Below are positions 1 through 13,400 of a stretch of 64,000 nt of DNA, piece by piece. Location: contig NC_135221.1 in the NCBI RefSeq assembly GCF_052324685.1, positions 22,857,371-22,921,370 of the forward strand, given 5' to 3'. Every line of letters starts with the position of its first letter. The stretch's first letter is position 1. Under the pieces are notes generated by a model, which was not told the origin of the DNA, searched no databases, and saw only the letters and a list, made by a program, of their open reading frames with translations. This DNA comes from Brachyhypopomus gauderio (Eukaryota; Chordata; Actinopteri; Gymnotiformes; Hypopomidae). Both the position numbers and the translations under genes were made by a program.

Positions 1-114
1 TTTTTTAAAAAAAGCTTCTTTGATACTTTTTGGGACTAGAATATATATATATATATAATAATTACCCCAAACTGGTAAGAATCTGACACTGAACTGGTTT
101 CATGTATCTGGCAG

Positions 115-1622
115 AGTGGTGGTGTGTAAAAGTCCAGGCTGTTTCCTGCAGTCTCTCTCGGTCTCTGGATCCATTTACTGCCAGAACTTCAAGCAGAACA
201 AGCATGAGCTCACCAGCAAACTCTACCAACTCTATAACACCAGCATATTTGACAGCAAGGTCAGCTTGTGCTCTCCCACATGTGTAAATGTTTGTAATGA
301 TGGTGCATTTTAGGTGGGTCCTAATTCAGCATTTTTAATTCCTTCAGCTACCCACAGACATGTCAGTCACATGGAATACAAAAATGAGGAAAACTGCTGG
401 CTACTGTATTACGGGGCAGGAGCGAGGCACAGGCCGGCGATACGCTCGCATCGAACTGTCTGTCAAAGTCTGCGATTCTGCTGGTAACTTTTTTTGAGTT
501 GGTCTAACATCTGCATTTGCAGTGTGTGTGTGTGTGTGTGTTCCGTGATGATTCCAGGTGAGGATGTACTGTGGTACGAGTAGAGCTATTCAAATTCTTC
601 ACAGTTTAATTAGCATTCAAGTACCTCTTCCTTTTGTGTCCTGTTTCAGTAACTTCAGTTACTTAAAGAATTGTCTGTCTCTCCATTACACTGAGGCTGT
701 GTGCTTGTAACCTTGTGTAGGTACATGTCTTGTTACTTGCACTGATTGGAAGTTCAGTATAGGAGACACAGCTCTGTTTTTTAGTAACGTGGGGATTTAG
801 CCTTTCCATGTCTGATGACCTTTGGCAGATCGGTTAAGGGACACGCTGGTTCATGAGCTGTGCCACGCAGCCACATGGCTGATCAACGGTGTGCGAGATG
901 GCCACGGACCTTTCTGGAAGCTCTACGCATGTAAAGCCACACTGGCTCATCCTGAGTTGCCAATGGTCACCCGTTGCCACAGCTACGACATCAACTACAA
1001 GTATCAATACCAATGTGTCCGCTGCAAAAACACGTACGTGTTTCTCAGTCATATGTGTTCCATGTTCTGTTCAAATTTTGTTATTTGCTCATGTGGCTCA
1101 AGTGATAAAGCGAACATTGTCACAGTATTGTGTATATATATATATAATTATACCACCATATGTCTTTTTGGCCAGATTTTGGAACTGTATATTTATATAA
1201 TCTGTTTCTAACATGGTGTCCCTAGGAACGTGGACAGTATAGGCCTACTGTCCTTTCTCCTGAAACACAATTTTTACTATTGAAGTACAAGTTATATTTA
1301 TAAAATCTATAAAATTTATTAAAAAAAGTAAAAAAAAACAAAAACAAAAATACATATATATATATAATCTTTGCCTGTGATTATCCCTAGTATTGGTCGC
1401 CATTCCAAGTCTCTGGACACACACAAGTTCATCTGTGCCCTGTGTAAAGGCCAGCTGGTGCTCCTCACCACACCCAGGTCCCGGGGGCCCGCGCCCTTCG
1501 CCACGTTTGTGAAGGAGAATTATGGGACGGTGCGGCAGCAGCTCTCTGGCCAGAGTCACGCCGACGTCATGCGCAAGCTCAGTGCCGACTTTGCCAGCAA
1601 GACGTGCCTGAGCAACAGCTAA
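115..1622 (+). CDS. gcna: GCNA/ACRC SprT-like metalloprotease, C-terminal four exons (5' part outside window)
   Basis: Four exons are visible: 115-259, 348-483, 829-1033 and 1391-1622, all with GT-AG borders and compatible phases, ending in TAA. They encode the SprT-like domain of germ cell nuclear acidic peptidase. The zinc-protease signature HELCH is encoded at 852-866 in exon three, followed by HPELP, TRCH and a Cys-rich tail (CVRCK, then CALCKGQL in exon four). The first visible exon carries the conserved CxxxGCF and NFKQNK segments that precede the catalytic core. GCNA is known to act in germ cells and early embryos on DNA-protein crosslinks. The acidic disordered N-terminus typical of the family must lie left of the window. 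The exon order and the zinc tail make GCNA much more likely than Spartan (SPRTN). Confidence 0.93.
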
Positions 1623-1906
1623 TATCAGAACAACCTCCCTGGCCTGAATGTCATTTTTCTTGCGTATTTTGCTGTGCTGGTTTTTCTGGGGGTGTTTTTT
1701 TGCCTTACTGAAACCAGGGTATGTGTTGAGTATGACATTTCTGTGGCATTTGTAAATACACAGAGTTGGTATGTCATAAGCTAGTAAACTGGTACTTAAG
1801 ATGGCTCAGTAGCTGTTAAAAGGCCCTGATTTACACATGCATTGTGGCAAGTTTGGTAGAGTGGTATACTTGAATTATAATTCTTCTTGTCCTGTTTTAG
1901 TGTTTA

Positions 1907-1912
1907 AATAAA
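1907..1912 (+). terminator. gcna: gcna polyadenylation signal
   Basis: Canonical AATAAA 285 bases after the gcna stop codon. It is the first such hexamer in a T-rich 3' region and is followed by T/GT-rich sequence, as expected for cleavage. Confidence 0.7.
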
Positions 1913-1929
1913 GTTATTTTTATACATCT

Positions 1930-2886
1930 GACATGTTTATGAATACTTCTTGGAGATGGGGGGGATTAATTAATGCATTATATTTGCATTAATGCAAATA
2001 TTGCAACTTGCATTAATAAACCCATAATGGGGCATGTGTGGGTAGACCCACTGCTTTTCAAGGTAAATTTGGAGAATATAGTTTTAACCTGTCAGTTAAG
2101 CACAATGTTTCATCTCAATTATGTATTAAATGTATTCCTTACATTCATTATTGTTAAAATTATTTTTATTTTCCTTTTATTGACTTTGTTAAGTATCCAT
2201 GCTGTTGGGTGTATTCCTGCCCTTGTTGTATCCTGGCCAGTGTCGTTACTTGCCAAAACTGCCATGTTGTTCCCTCAGGGGGCCCTTCCTAGGGTCTGGC
2301 CTTTTTTTTATCACATTACCACCTCTTAAGACTAGTCTATGCTGTTTTGAAATACAGCATATGAGAAATGACATCCAAACATTTTTTGTATTTTTTATGC
2401 TATAAACAAATTTTAGGTCTATACAAAATATTGAATATCACATAAATAGGACAGGATCGCAGAGTGGGAAAATACAGCAACAGTCACATCACACAACTGC
2501 TTCAGAAATAAGAAAGGATGTTCAATTCTCCTTTCAAAAGCTTGGACATAAGGCGAGGTCACCACAGAAACTTGGGAGCAGCACACATAGGCTACAAACA
2601 TCAAAACCTTCGCTTGTGGTCTCTTGGCCTGTAGATACATTTACTTATATATTAGGTGAAACTTAATTTTGTGATTTTGAGAACCTAGAGTGCTATAATT
2701 TATTAGAATTTCTTAAAGGATTCATTTAAAGGATCCTTTAAAGGAAATTTTAAGGATTACATTTCTTAAAGGATTCAGTGTGAGATCAAACACATTTGTA
2801 AACAATCATTGCAAACACATTAAGTAAGCAAACAACCAAAATACACTGAATATGTTTCCTAAAGACCTCGTAATCTTAACATTATC
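1930..2886. other. Intergenic stretch between gcna and cetn2 3' ends
   Basis: AT-rich sequence between two convergent genes. A self-complementary run built from TTAAAGGATTC and TTTAAAGGATCC words lies at about 2705-2790. I see no exon with supported splice sites and no recognisable repeat family. The short ORFs here look like chance. Confidence 0.6.
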
Positions 2887-2892
2887 TTTATT
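2887..2892 (-). terminator. cetn2: cetn2 polyadenylation signal
   Basis: TTTATT on the plus strand reads AATAAA on the minus strand, about 155 bases beyond the cetn2 stop codon. It is well placed to end a short 3' UTR. Confidence 0.6.
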
Positions 2893-3045
2893 CTCTAAGG
2901 TCATAATGTTACTCTTTGTACTGTTACTACAGTCATCCCAGACTATTTTTATGGAATTGTGCACTTTGAGGCTCCTATTAAAATCCTACAATCCTCCAAA
3001 TGTCATAGTTTAGTTGTGGGTGTATCTCCCCTTAATTCCACCAGC

Positions 3046-5027
3046 TTAGTATAAACATGTTTTCTTCATAATGCGAAGAAACTCTTGCTGGTTCACTTCT
3101 CCATCACCATCTCGGTCTGCTTCATCAATCATTTCCTAATGATGAATACAGACAAAATTACATCAAAATACTGAAACTAAAATTATATATACAAAAACGT
3201 ATCAAATAGACAACACAGAAAAACTAGTAGCGTGTAACAATATAAGCCAGTGTTGTTTTTTGTTTGTTTTCACATACATAAACAAACAACTGACTAATGG
3301 ATCTTCTCACCTGAAGCTCATCATCAGTTAGGTTCTCCCCCAGCTCTTTAGCCACTCGCTTTAGGTTACGAAATGATATCTTGCCAGTCTCATCATCATC
3401 AAACAGCCTAAATGCCTTTAGAATTTCCTCTTTCGAATCCTTTTCAGCCTAAAGCATAACATAACCAACTGGTAAAGAAATGTGTTGGATATATAATATT
3501 GCTATTGCTGTTTTGTCACCAGGGCACAGAGCTCACCATCTTTTGGGTCATGATTGTGAGGAAGTCATTGAAGGAAATCTTGCCAGTACCATCTTTATCC
3601 ACCTCTGCAATCATTTTCTTAATTTCTTCTTTTTTGGGTTCAAACCCAAGTGCCCTCATAGCCACCTATGGCCAAAAAGTATCTTAACATACACTGACTA
3701 CTTACTTTATAATAAACATCCACAGTTTTTTTCATTCTTTTAGCAAGAGGCCAGCTTCAAACCACAGGACCGTTGCTGTCTGGATTATTTTGTGTGGCAG
3801 ACCCATGTAAACTCAGCAGCAGGTTCATGTGTAAAAACACTGTTACCAGTTCAACATCAACTAATATATGGAGGGTGCTGTGCCCCCTCTGCAGTATGAA
3901 CTGGTCCTGTAGCCTGAATCTAACCAATAATGAATGGGAAGTGGGTGGACAGAATTCCACATGGAAAGAGAATGACTACAGTTAGTAATTATACATCTAT
4001 AAAATGCACCAATAATATAGATGTATGTAGATGGCAAATGAGTACAGATACAAGATGGGTGTATATATACATACGGGTCATTCTACAAAAACGTCCACTT
4101 TTGACAGGTGAAAAATTTTCCTACATAAATTTCTTTTTTTAGGATTTTAAATTATACTACATTATCACTGTACTAATTAGCTATAAGAACATATATAAGG
4201 TACACCTAAATGGCTTTTTGGCTTTTTTGTACATTTATTTGAAGATTTCATGTACTGTTACCCATCAGGATTGTAACACCAGTGACGGTAACACCAGTGA
4301 CAACTTTCATAACAAACCTATTTTACAAAATAGCTGCCACAGGGAATCAAACCACATGTTGACAGTCATGAACTACTCACTGAACTATGTATAAATTTAT
4401 CAATTTTTATTATTCTGTATTCATTTTCCAAAGATTAAAGTAGGGCATACCAGTGACTTGCACTAAAGCTTCGAAGGAAATCTTAGGGTAGATGATAAAA
4501 TTTATAAAAAATGAAAAATGACATTGAACTTACAATGTGTCTGTTTTCAATAATCTTCAGAGAGGAAACAAAATGACTTCCTGTGATGTCATCAGCATGG
4601 CTTTGTATATTAAAATAATGGTCTTTTGTCATACGGTAACACCAGTGACATGAATATTGGGGACGTACACATTTATTATGGATTTTATTATATTTATTTG
4701 CAATATGGTATTTTTAAATATTTTGTGTGATATATTGGACCTTTATGGACACATAACTGCAGTTGAGTTAATAAAGTATATGTTTTCCATTCAAAAATTA
4801 AAGCCCTTAGTTTCCCAGCATGACAATGAGGACAGAACTTGGAAAAACACTCAAATGGTTGAAAAGAAAAACTGACTCATAAGTGGTTCAAAAAGATATA
4901 ATTGTTCAAATATCATGTTGTTTTGTCTTAAAATGTAAATAAATCCCTAAATTTGAGGGCTTTTAAAATGCAACAGTCCTGTAAAGTCTAGGGACACAAA
5001 AGTGGACATTTCTGTAGAATGACCCAC

Positions 5028-5116
<89 letters not shown>

Positions 5117-5536
5117 GTACAGCTCTGAGAACCTTACCTTTAACTCCTTCACTTCAATGAAGCCAGAGGCATCAGTGTCAAACAGTTCAAAGGCTTCTCG
5201 TATCTCCTGCCTCATTTCCTCTGTTAATTCAGGTTTAGGACTAGTTTTCTTACGAGGCGCCACAGCCCCAAGTGACGGCCTCTTGGCGCTAGTGGCCTAT
5301 AATAAATCAGCATTATCGAAGGCTTATGCACAAAACGCAAAGAAAGGACCATTATCTTAACTAACACTGTTCATCTTTTGACAATGGTCCACATAACGAC
5401 CGGATAAATTACAGAATTATCAGTAGCACCAGATATAATACAATTATTATCTAAGAAGCATCTGAGCTGCCTCCTTAACAAGAGGATTGTCAGCAGGCTT
5501 TTATAAGGTCACAACAGTGTTGCAGTGACTCACCAT
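3046..5536 (-). CDS. cetn2: Centrin-2, complete, 172 aa in five coding exons
   Basis: Coding exons on the minus strand are 5534-5536 (ATG only), 5138-5296, 3537-3665, 3311-3448 and 3046-3135. All junctions are GT-AG and the joined frame is 172 codons, the same length as human CETN2. Four EF-hands are visible: D41-E52 ([12 protein letters not shown]), D77-D88 ([12 protein letters not shown]), D114-N125 ([12 protein letters not shown]) and D150-E161 ([12 protein letters not shown]). The C-terminus ends KKTCLY. Centrin-2 is a calcium-binding centriole and basal-body protein; it also binds XPC in nucleotide excision repair and sits in the TREX-2 complex. The variable N-terminal 20 residues are basic, as in the family. 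The gene is head-to-head with nsdhl as in mammals. A first coding exon holding only the start codon is unusual to look at but consistent with the frame. Confidence 0.96.
4075..5025. mobile_element. 951-bp non-autonomous DNA transposon with 29-bp inverted ends, in cetn2 intron
   Basis: The left end (4075-4103, beginning GGGTCATTCTACA) and the reverse complement of the right end (4997-5025) match at 27 of 29 positions. The interior is AT-rich, without a transposase ORF, and repeats the phrase GTAACACCAGTGAC several times (about 4274-4300 and 4636-4650). A TA/CA microsatellite abuts the right end, so the target duplication cannot be read with confidence. The superfamily is not assigned. Confidence 0.7.
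5026..5116. repeat. (CA)n-(TA)n microsatellite
   Basis: About 60 bases of CA dinucleotides run straight into about 18 bases of TA, ending about 20 bases downstream of the cetn2 exon 2 donor. It directly follows the right end of the DNA transposon. Confidence 0.95.
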
Positions 5537-6470
5537 TATAGTCAGAAGAGCAACAGAAATAACCGAGACACGTTACTATCGTGCAGTCCGAGGGTCTGCT
5601 GTCATATGGAGTCCTCTCGTCGTTTTTAACGGATTTAGCAACTAAAACGATTTCAGTAGGATTCATCCCTCACCACACCGTCGCTCCCAGCATCATCTCC
5701 TCCGTGCTGTGGTCTACTGGGCTTGAACCTGGTGGGCTGTGCAAACGCTGATTGGTCTTGGAGGGGCTTTTCAGAAACGTAATGAAGAACATGGTTTGCT
5801 ACAGCAAATGAAGATGAATTCAGTGGACATACTAGGCTGTGGTTCAGATTTTTTTAATTGGTGTACCAAACGCTTAATTTGCTTCACACATTTGCTCTAG
5901 CGTAATGTGCCTTTATGAATAGGCTGTTTCAGCGCGACGTGTGTATTCTGGGCTCACGTTGCTCCTTACAAACCATTTGAAAAACCATATGTGCAGAAAA
6001 CCACAATAAATAAAAAGAACCAAAGAAACAAATGTTAAGAGCGCCTCTGAACATTTAATCTGGGCGTGGAGGAGAGCCTGGTCTGCTGGTGCAGGATCTG
6101 CCCTAGCAATGGCGTCATTAGTCGTATCTCCACATCATTGGTGGAGCAGATGTGTCACCTCCATAGCGAGGAACACACCGCCAATGGAGCACGGTTCAGG
6201 TCTCAGGCGATATGTTCATGGTTCTTCTCACAGCTTAGGACTCTGACAGTTTTCAGGTGAGTTGGGCAAAGTTGTTGTGGATTTATTGCGTGTGGGGTCC
6301 TTGATCTCGGTGGGTTGTCGCACATGGTTTCATTCTTGTGTTTATATATATATCGTTAAATTTGTATATGATATCATTCAGTAGTCCATGGTCTACTTAG
6401 CTGTGTATCATATTATTATCATAAAATTGTTTAACTTGTACCACCGCCCCAATGTCTTTGTGCCTTACAG
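5537..6470. promoter_or_regulatory. Bidirectional cetn2/nsdhl promoter region and nsdhl 5' UTR exon
   Basis: The cetn2 start codon (minus) and the nsdhl start codon (plus) are 968 bases apart. An untranslated nsdhl exon probably ends at 6256, where the donor TTTTCAG|GTGAGT occurs, and splices to an acceptor at 6470 (CCTTACAG), giving a second exon 6471-6524. CpG-containing sequence around 5560-5720 is the likely shared start region. Transcription starts cannot be read from the sequence. Confidence 0.5.
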
Positions 6471-6503
6471 GTGGTTGGTATTAAGGTATTAAGGTCTGGA
6501 GTA

Positions 6504-7431
6504 ATGGCAACGCGTATCCGACCGGTGAGTAACTTAATATTTCGTAAACAGTAATTGTGCGTGTTCAAAAATAATAACTAATGGTAGTTCAGTTATTGAG
6601 GTATTGCCAAATCTTGCATATATAGTGTTCACTTAGTTGCAACCTGTCTAATTTAAACAGAGCACCAAGCGGTGTGCAGTGATAGGTGGCTGTGGGTTTT
6701 TGGGCAGACACCTTGTTGAGCAGCTGGTTGAACAGGACTATACAGTGACTGTGTTTGACATCAGACACACCTGCCACCTTCCTGGGGTCTCCTTTCATCA
6801 AGGAGATCTGTGTGACAAACAGGTGACTAGATTCACGTTATACTTCTAGGCATCACACCTTTAATGTCTCGTTTCTTTATATCCTTACTGTTTTTTCCCC
6901 TGCAGGCTTTATTCACAGCTCTGAAGGACGTATCACTGGTGTTTCACTGTGCGTCTCCTCCCCCGGACAGTGGTGACCCAGCTCTCTTCCACAGGGTCAA
7001 CGTCCAGGGCACGCGCACTCTGGTTGAAGCGTGCAGAGAGGCTGGGGTACAGGTAGACACTCTTCACATTTAAGTGGCACAACTTCTGTCTATTAACTGT
7101 TTTGCTGCATTAGTTATGTTTGACTGATGTCAAGGGTACACCTTTAACCAACAAAGGCAACTTGGTACACCTGATTTTGTTCATATGCATTTTACAACTG
7201 CATTTTAATTCAGATGTATGACACATGAGAACCATGGAAATTTCTAAAGAAATTATATAGACAGATTTTGTCTTTCTTGTCTAAAAACTAAGAAAAATGT
7301 CTGTTTCTGTAGACCTGCTATTTTGCAAGCTAACATTAATCCAGTTTGTACATTGCAACTGCAAACAGCAGTTTTTCATCCAATTGAAATTTGTGCAATT
7401 TACCCATCTGTGCAGTGTGATCTCTCTCTCT

Positions 7432-7486
<55 letters not shown>

Positions 7487-10400
7487 TGTCACCTAATTAC
7501 ATGACTATTGGGAGAACTATAATCATTCTTCACAGACAGCAATTTTTATCACAGTCTTAACTGTTTATTTACTTTTAATAGAGTTAGTTTGAAATGTCCA
7601 GTATGTCAAATCCTTATGTTTTGTAGAAACTAGTTCTAACCAGCAGTGCCAGTGTGGTGTTTGAAGGAACTGACATTAAGAATGGAAAGGAAGATTTGCC
7701 TTATGCAGAAAGGCCCCTTGATTATTATACAGAGACCAAAATACTGCAGGAGAAGGTAAACGTATATTTTCCTATTGATTTGATGAACCCTCGTTATGAA
7801 AAACGAGTACTGTTTTTAATGTACTGTTAAAATCTACTTTTTCAACTATTTTACAGTCACTTTTCATACTTTATATTTGATACAGTATTGTTTGTTTTTG
7901 TATTTCCATTTTCTTTCAACCACTGGTTCAAATATGAGGAGAAATTCACAGTTTAAATGCTAAATTGTTACTCTCATAGATCGTTTTGGAAGCCTGCCAT
8001 AAACAAAAGGATTTCTTAACTGTGGCGATTCGTCCTCATGGGATCTTTGGCCCACGAGACCCACAGCTAGTGCCCATCCTGGTGGACATGGCCCGCCAGG
8101 GCAAGATGAAGTTCATCATTGGGTGAGCAAGAATGACTTTTGGTTGACTGAGAGTGTAAAGAGAGTGTAAAGCTCCAGTATATGCTGTATTCCCAAAGAA
8201 ATGTGGAGACCTGACCATCATACCAACATGAACTTGTTGGACTCTCTCTCATAAAACCATGAACATCTGAAAGTCATCTGAAAGGTGTTTAGTGGGGTTG
8301 AGGTCAGTGGACCATGCAGGCCACCAAATCAATCAAACCACATATATATGGACCTTGCATTGAGCAGTCATACTGGAGCAGGAAGTGGCTTTCTTGCCTC
8401 AAAGCTGAAAGCATATATTTGTTTAAATTGTCTTTGCATCTATAACTTCGCTATACTGTAACTAGGTCTTATTTACCTCAGGCAATCACAATGGCATTTT
8501 ACACAAAAGCTCCTCCTTCTTCTCCTTCTCCTTTGTAGTAATAAAACACGGAACCACTAGGTGGCAGCCTTTCCTCAGAGTCTTTTTACTGTTTGGGCTG
8601 AAGGCATGAGGTGTTTTTCACTAGCTGGACCATCAGGCCAGTATTTAAAGGTGTTACATTTCAGTTTGCCTCGCTTTAATACTGTTCTTCTTGCTCTCCA
8701 CATTTACTCTTTCACCCATGGACAGATGATTGGCTAAAGAGCATAATTCTTGATTTCTTTTAAAGTACAAGTCATCTGAGACCTGGGGCAGAAACATGTA
8801 CCCACATCCCCTACCCATGTCAATTCTAAAGTTCATCTTTTTACTTGACTCTGCGTAGAACATTATCTAGATAGGCATGGCGTCATCGTGGTGGTGTTTG
8901 GTGAATGAACATTATCTAGACAGGCATGGCGTCATCGTGGTGGTGTTTGGTGAATGTGAGATGAGCACTGATGTTTGTTCTGCTTGTTTTAGTTGTTTCT
9001 GTCTTGCTACTCTTTCATAAGTCCTGTTTATGTCCAGTATTTTTAACTTTGTGGAACTGTGAACACTCTTCTTAGTTGAGGTTAGACACGGCTGTAGTTC
9101 CTCATAAGATACTTATGGATGTTTTGTAACAACTTTGAGTTGTTTTCGCCTTTCAGAGATTTTGGGAAAAACTTTCACAGGTTTTTGCTTTTACAGCTTT
9201 TCCGTGTGTTCATGAAGGTCAATGTGACATGGTGTCTCAGAACCTTAGAAATACCCCTTTTAACCTTTCTCAGACTTTTCACCATTTTTCTACAAGCATG
9301 ATGTGCTTGTAGAAACTTTGGCGACTACTTCACACTCATGATCAGGTTCTATATAAATGAGGTTTTGATTAAACAAAACCTCCAGTCAAGACTGACTGTG
9401 TTCAGTCAACTAATAATCATCAATTTGATTGGTTAATTTGCTGATTATGTATCAGGGAATTTTCTTTTTTGCATGTGTAGCAGGTGTTGTTCCTTGAATA
9501 AATATTTTTTTTGTATAAAAAACAGCAGCAAATCAATAGTTTTTTGTGTGCTGGGATTATTTACTGGATGCAAACATGAGCTAAATAAGACAATGAAATG
9601 ATGAAAGAATGGATTGTTTTAGGATATAAAGGAAAAGATGAGATCAGTGTTTGAGGATATGTGTAGCTATGTGTATATTAGTGGTGGGCCGTTATCGGCG
9701 TTAACGGCGTTCGATAATGTGAACTCTTATCGGGCGATATAAAAAAAATACCGCCATTAATCTATTCTTAAAGTTGGGTTGGGAACTGGGTCAAAATAGG
9801 TAAGCAAACTATGATGACTTTCACCTTGATAGTTTAGCTCGGGTGTATTCCTAACCAAATTGCACAGTAGGGGGCGAGAGTGAGTTTTTCAACCTGTGAA
9901 TTACCACAACAAATCGCACATGTGCTTCCTAATGGAGACATTGACAAGACTAAAGTTGTTTGCAGCTTATGTAATGCGGAATTATTTTATTGTAGGAGTT
10001 CTACCAGTCTGAAGTAGCATTTAAACGCGAAGCGCCTGTTTGCTAATGCTGCTGACGCTGGGTCAAGCACTGGTGTAGCCCAGGGGAAGAGTCACCGCCA
10101 AACTACTGAGTGCAACCGAGGCAGCACTGCTCTATCTGACAAGTTGACCAATCTCTTCACTCAGTGGATTGCCACTAGCTGCCGACCCATAAACATGGGT
10201 AGAAACCCTATCTCAAAGACTGACTTTTAGTCATTACTTGGGTAGCACGCATATTCTGAATGAGCCATTTTAATCTAGATAAATTTCATTGAGATTAGAT
10301 CTAGATCTAAAAATGAATCTATGCCCACCCGTAATATATATGTGGCAGGTGTGTGTGTGTGTGTATGTGTGTGTGTGTGTGTGTGGACTTATTTCCACAG

Positions 10401-13400
10401 GGCTGTATAGAGAGCTGTGGGTGCATAGATACCTGTAGCTGAAGAGATAATGTAGGCTTTTGTGTCTCCTTGCAGAGATGGGTCTAACCTAGTGGACTTC
10501 ACTTATGTGGAGAATGTTGTCCATGGTCACATCCTGGCTGCTGAACATTTGAAGCAAGACTCTCCACTTTGTGGAAAGGTGGGTGTAATATCAAATCAAA
10601 TAAAATCAAATCAAATATATTTGTATAGTGCTTTTCACGACACATGTTGTCACAAAGCGCTTTACAGGATTTACAAGGTTAACAATACTATGGATCATGA
10701 TCCCTAATGATCAAGCCAAAGGCGACAGTGGCAAGGAAAAACTCCCTAGATGGTGGGGAAAAGGAAGAAACCTTAGGAGGACCAAGACTCAAAAGGGAAC
10801 CCATCCTCCATTGGGCGGCCCGTTAACACACAAATTACACAAAAACAAATTATACAGACGAATACACAAGTTACAAACAAATCACACAATCAGGCTAAGT
10901 ATAAGGTAACTAGAATGAAAGTTCTGGGTGTTGATATTGTCAATGTAAATGTCTTGTGATGAATGCCAGGTTTTCATTCCGTGTCGGAGCGATGATACTG
11001 GAATTGTAGGCTCCGACTGCAGTGTTACTCCCCAGGTGAAACTCGGAGAAGAAAGATATGTGATGTGGTAAATATGTAATAGATTATTCAAAGGCCAAAC
11101 TAAACAGATAAGTCTTTAGTCGATATAATATGGTGGTGTGTGTGAGTAGGTGTTGTGGGAGTTAACAAATTATTCAGAAATTGCAAACCACTGGCAAGAT
11201 GGCTGTGCACATGATCATACAAACCCACAAAAGTAAAAACGATCCATTAAAATAATATATAAATTACCATAATCATTGTATTGTTAGAGTACAGTTTCAG
11301 TGCATTCTGAGCCTTTTCTTTTAAGAAGCATAAAGCAGCTATTAGTATACCGATGCAGTTTGCTGATTTTGTGCATGACAAACCTGCATTTTGACATTGT
11401 CATAGTTGCTCACTTTGATGCCCAAAATGTAACTAACTTCAGAAGCAAGCTTGTGGAAACGTATCGCTACTTTCTCAATGCAGACTGGCAGTGCTGCCTA
11501 CAGACCACCGCTAGCCTGGTAATTAAGCACTGTTGTTTATTTAAAAATTTGGTGACCAGTTAAAATGTGAAATTTCAGTTGCAGACATCTGCAAGAGAGC
11601 TCACCACACTTGGGCATGTTAGAAATGTCCAGAGAAACTGGAGTAGAGAAGTGATACAGCCATCGCCCACAACATTGGGTTCTTGAATAGTTTTCCCAGA
11701 GGCTGGGCACTGGGGGGGAAACTTCATAAAATAATGTGTTAATATATCTCTGTAGCTAGAGAATTTTGTGTCACTGTGAACAACTAGCAAAGTAGGTTGG
11801 AGCTCAGTCACTTGGTGTTACATGGGGGTAGGTTGGGGTATAGTTGACATTTTTAGGGCAACACAGCTTGGTGGTTAGCTAACAGTGGTTAGCATGTTTG
11901 GCTCTCAGCACTGGGGTCTTGGGTTCAAGTCCCTATCTCAGTGGATTTTCCATGTTTTCCACGTGTCTGCTTGGGGGTCTGGGGTCTCCAGATTAGATAA
12001 ATTAGGTATTGTGTCCCTACATAAGTATCAGAGTGCATTTATGTGTGACTGTGTTGTCTGAGTGGGTATGCATGTGTGTCTTTATGGCCAATGGTGCCCT
12101 GTCCTGGGTGTTGCCTGTGGTGGATGGTGCTCTGGGGTGTTGTCCTCTCTCCCCTTCCTGTACCCTCTTCAGTCCCTGAGGTTTCAGGTAGAGAGTACGT
12201 TGTGTGCAACTGGCTGCTGCTTCTCTTGTACCTGTGCTAACTGTAAAGCCACCTTGGGTATCTAGAAAGGCACTATATAAATCCAAGCTTCATACAGGCT
12301 GTGGCTGTGGGTTCTGCTGAGAATTTAAATCCGGCTGAGCTGAGAAATTAGATATTAGCTTGTTTAATTTTATAGTACATTATAAGTTAATCTATGTACT
12401 AGTTTGTTGCATATTTGGCATAAAAATAATAATTACATTAAATGGGTTCATAGGTAAACTGGGCAAGCATTAAATACATTATGCTCATTCTGAATAGAAG
12501 ATGAACAGAAAGAAGACATTAAGGAAGTGTTTACTCAGAGGAGAGGAAAAGGAATTAAATTTCAGTAAAGCAGAATTGGATGTTTATTTAAGACCCAACA
12601 GCATTTCTCACATTCCTCAAGGTCCAGGTTTTATGCTTCTGACATATTTTCTTCTACCTTGTCACTGACAGTGTTTGCATGCAACATGGTCTGTTGTAGC
12701 ATATTTAAGGCAAAGATATGTGGTGTGTTCTGATAATTCATTTAACTGATTTAGCCTTGCTGTGGCTTGTTTGTGATTCTCCCCTAACACAAGATGTTTT
12801 TCTGCAGGACTGCCAATCTAGTCATAATTCATGGCAAACACACAAATAAGTAGAAGTAGTCAACATTTGTACATATAGGCAAAATAGTTGGTTAAAACCT
12901 TTACTTTTTTACTACATCTAACAGAGTGCCCTGTTAACAAGAAAAGTTACTTGCCAACTTGCTTGTTAACTTCTTGTTTATTTACTTAATTATTGCTTTA
13001 AAAAATAAAAAATACCTGAAATTAAGTTAATTGTTAAGCTCAAGTCAAAGCAACCCATAAGCTTGGCTACAAACATATGTAACCAGCTTAGAATGACCAA
13101 ATATATATTCTCAAGGGGAAGAGGTTGTGCATATAAATTTGGTGAAAGTGATTCAAAATGGTTAGAGAACATTATTATATACAGTAAGTTTACACTGTTG
13201 CAGCTGAATTATCGAACTCAAACTGATTTTAAAAACTGCAATAAAAAATCAGATTGGACACATGCTGTTTAGACAAAGTCATTCTCTAAAACTAAGCTAT
13301 AATACTACTGCCACTCCATAGAGATTTGCAAATCGTGAGGTATATAGTGATCTGGGATTCCTAGTTCCAGCTGAGAGAGCACTTGTACCCCTCCCCTAGA

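Noticed and set aside
822..1211. 129-codon ORF across the gcna HELCH exon
   Set aside because: It reads past the donor at 1034 into intron; the spliced exon ends at 1033.
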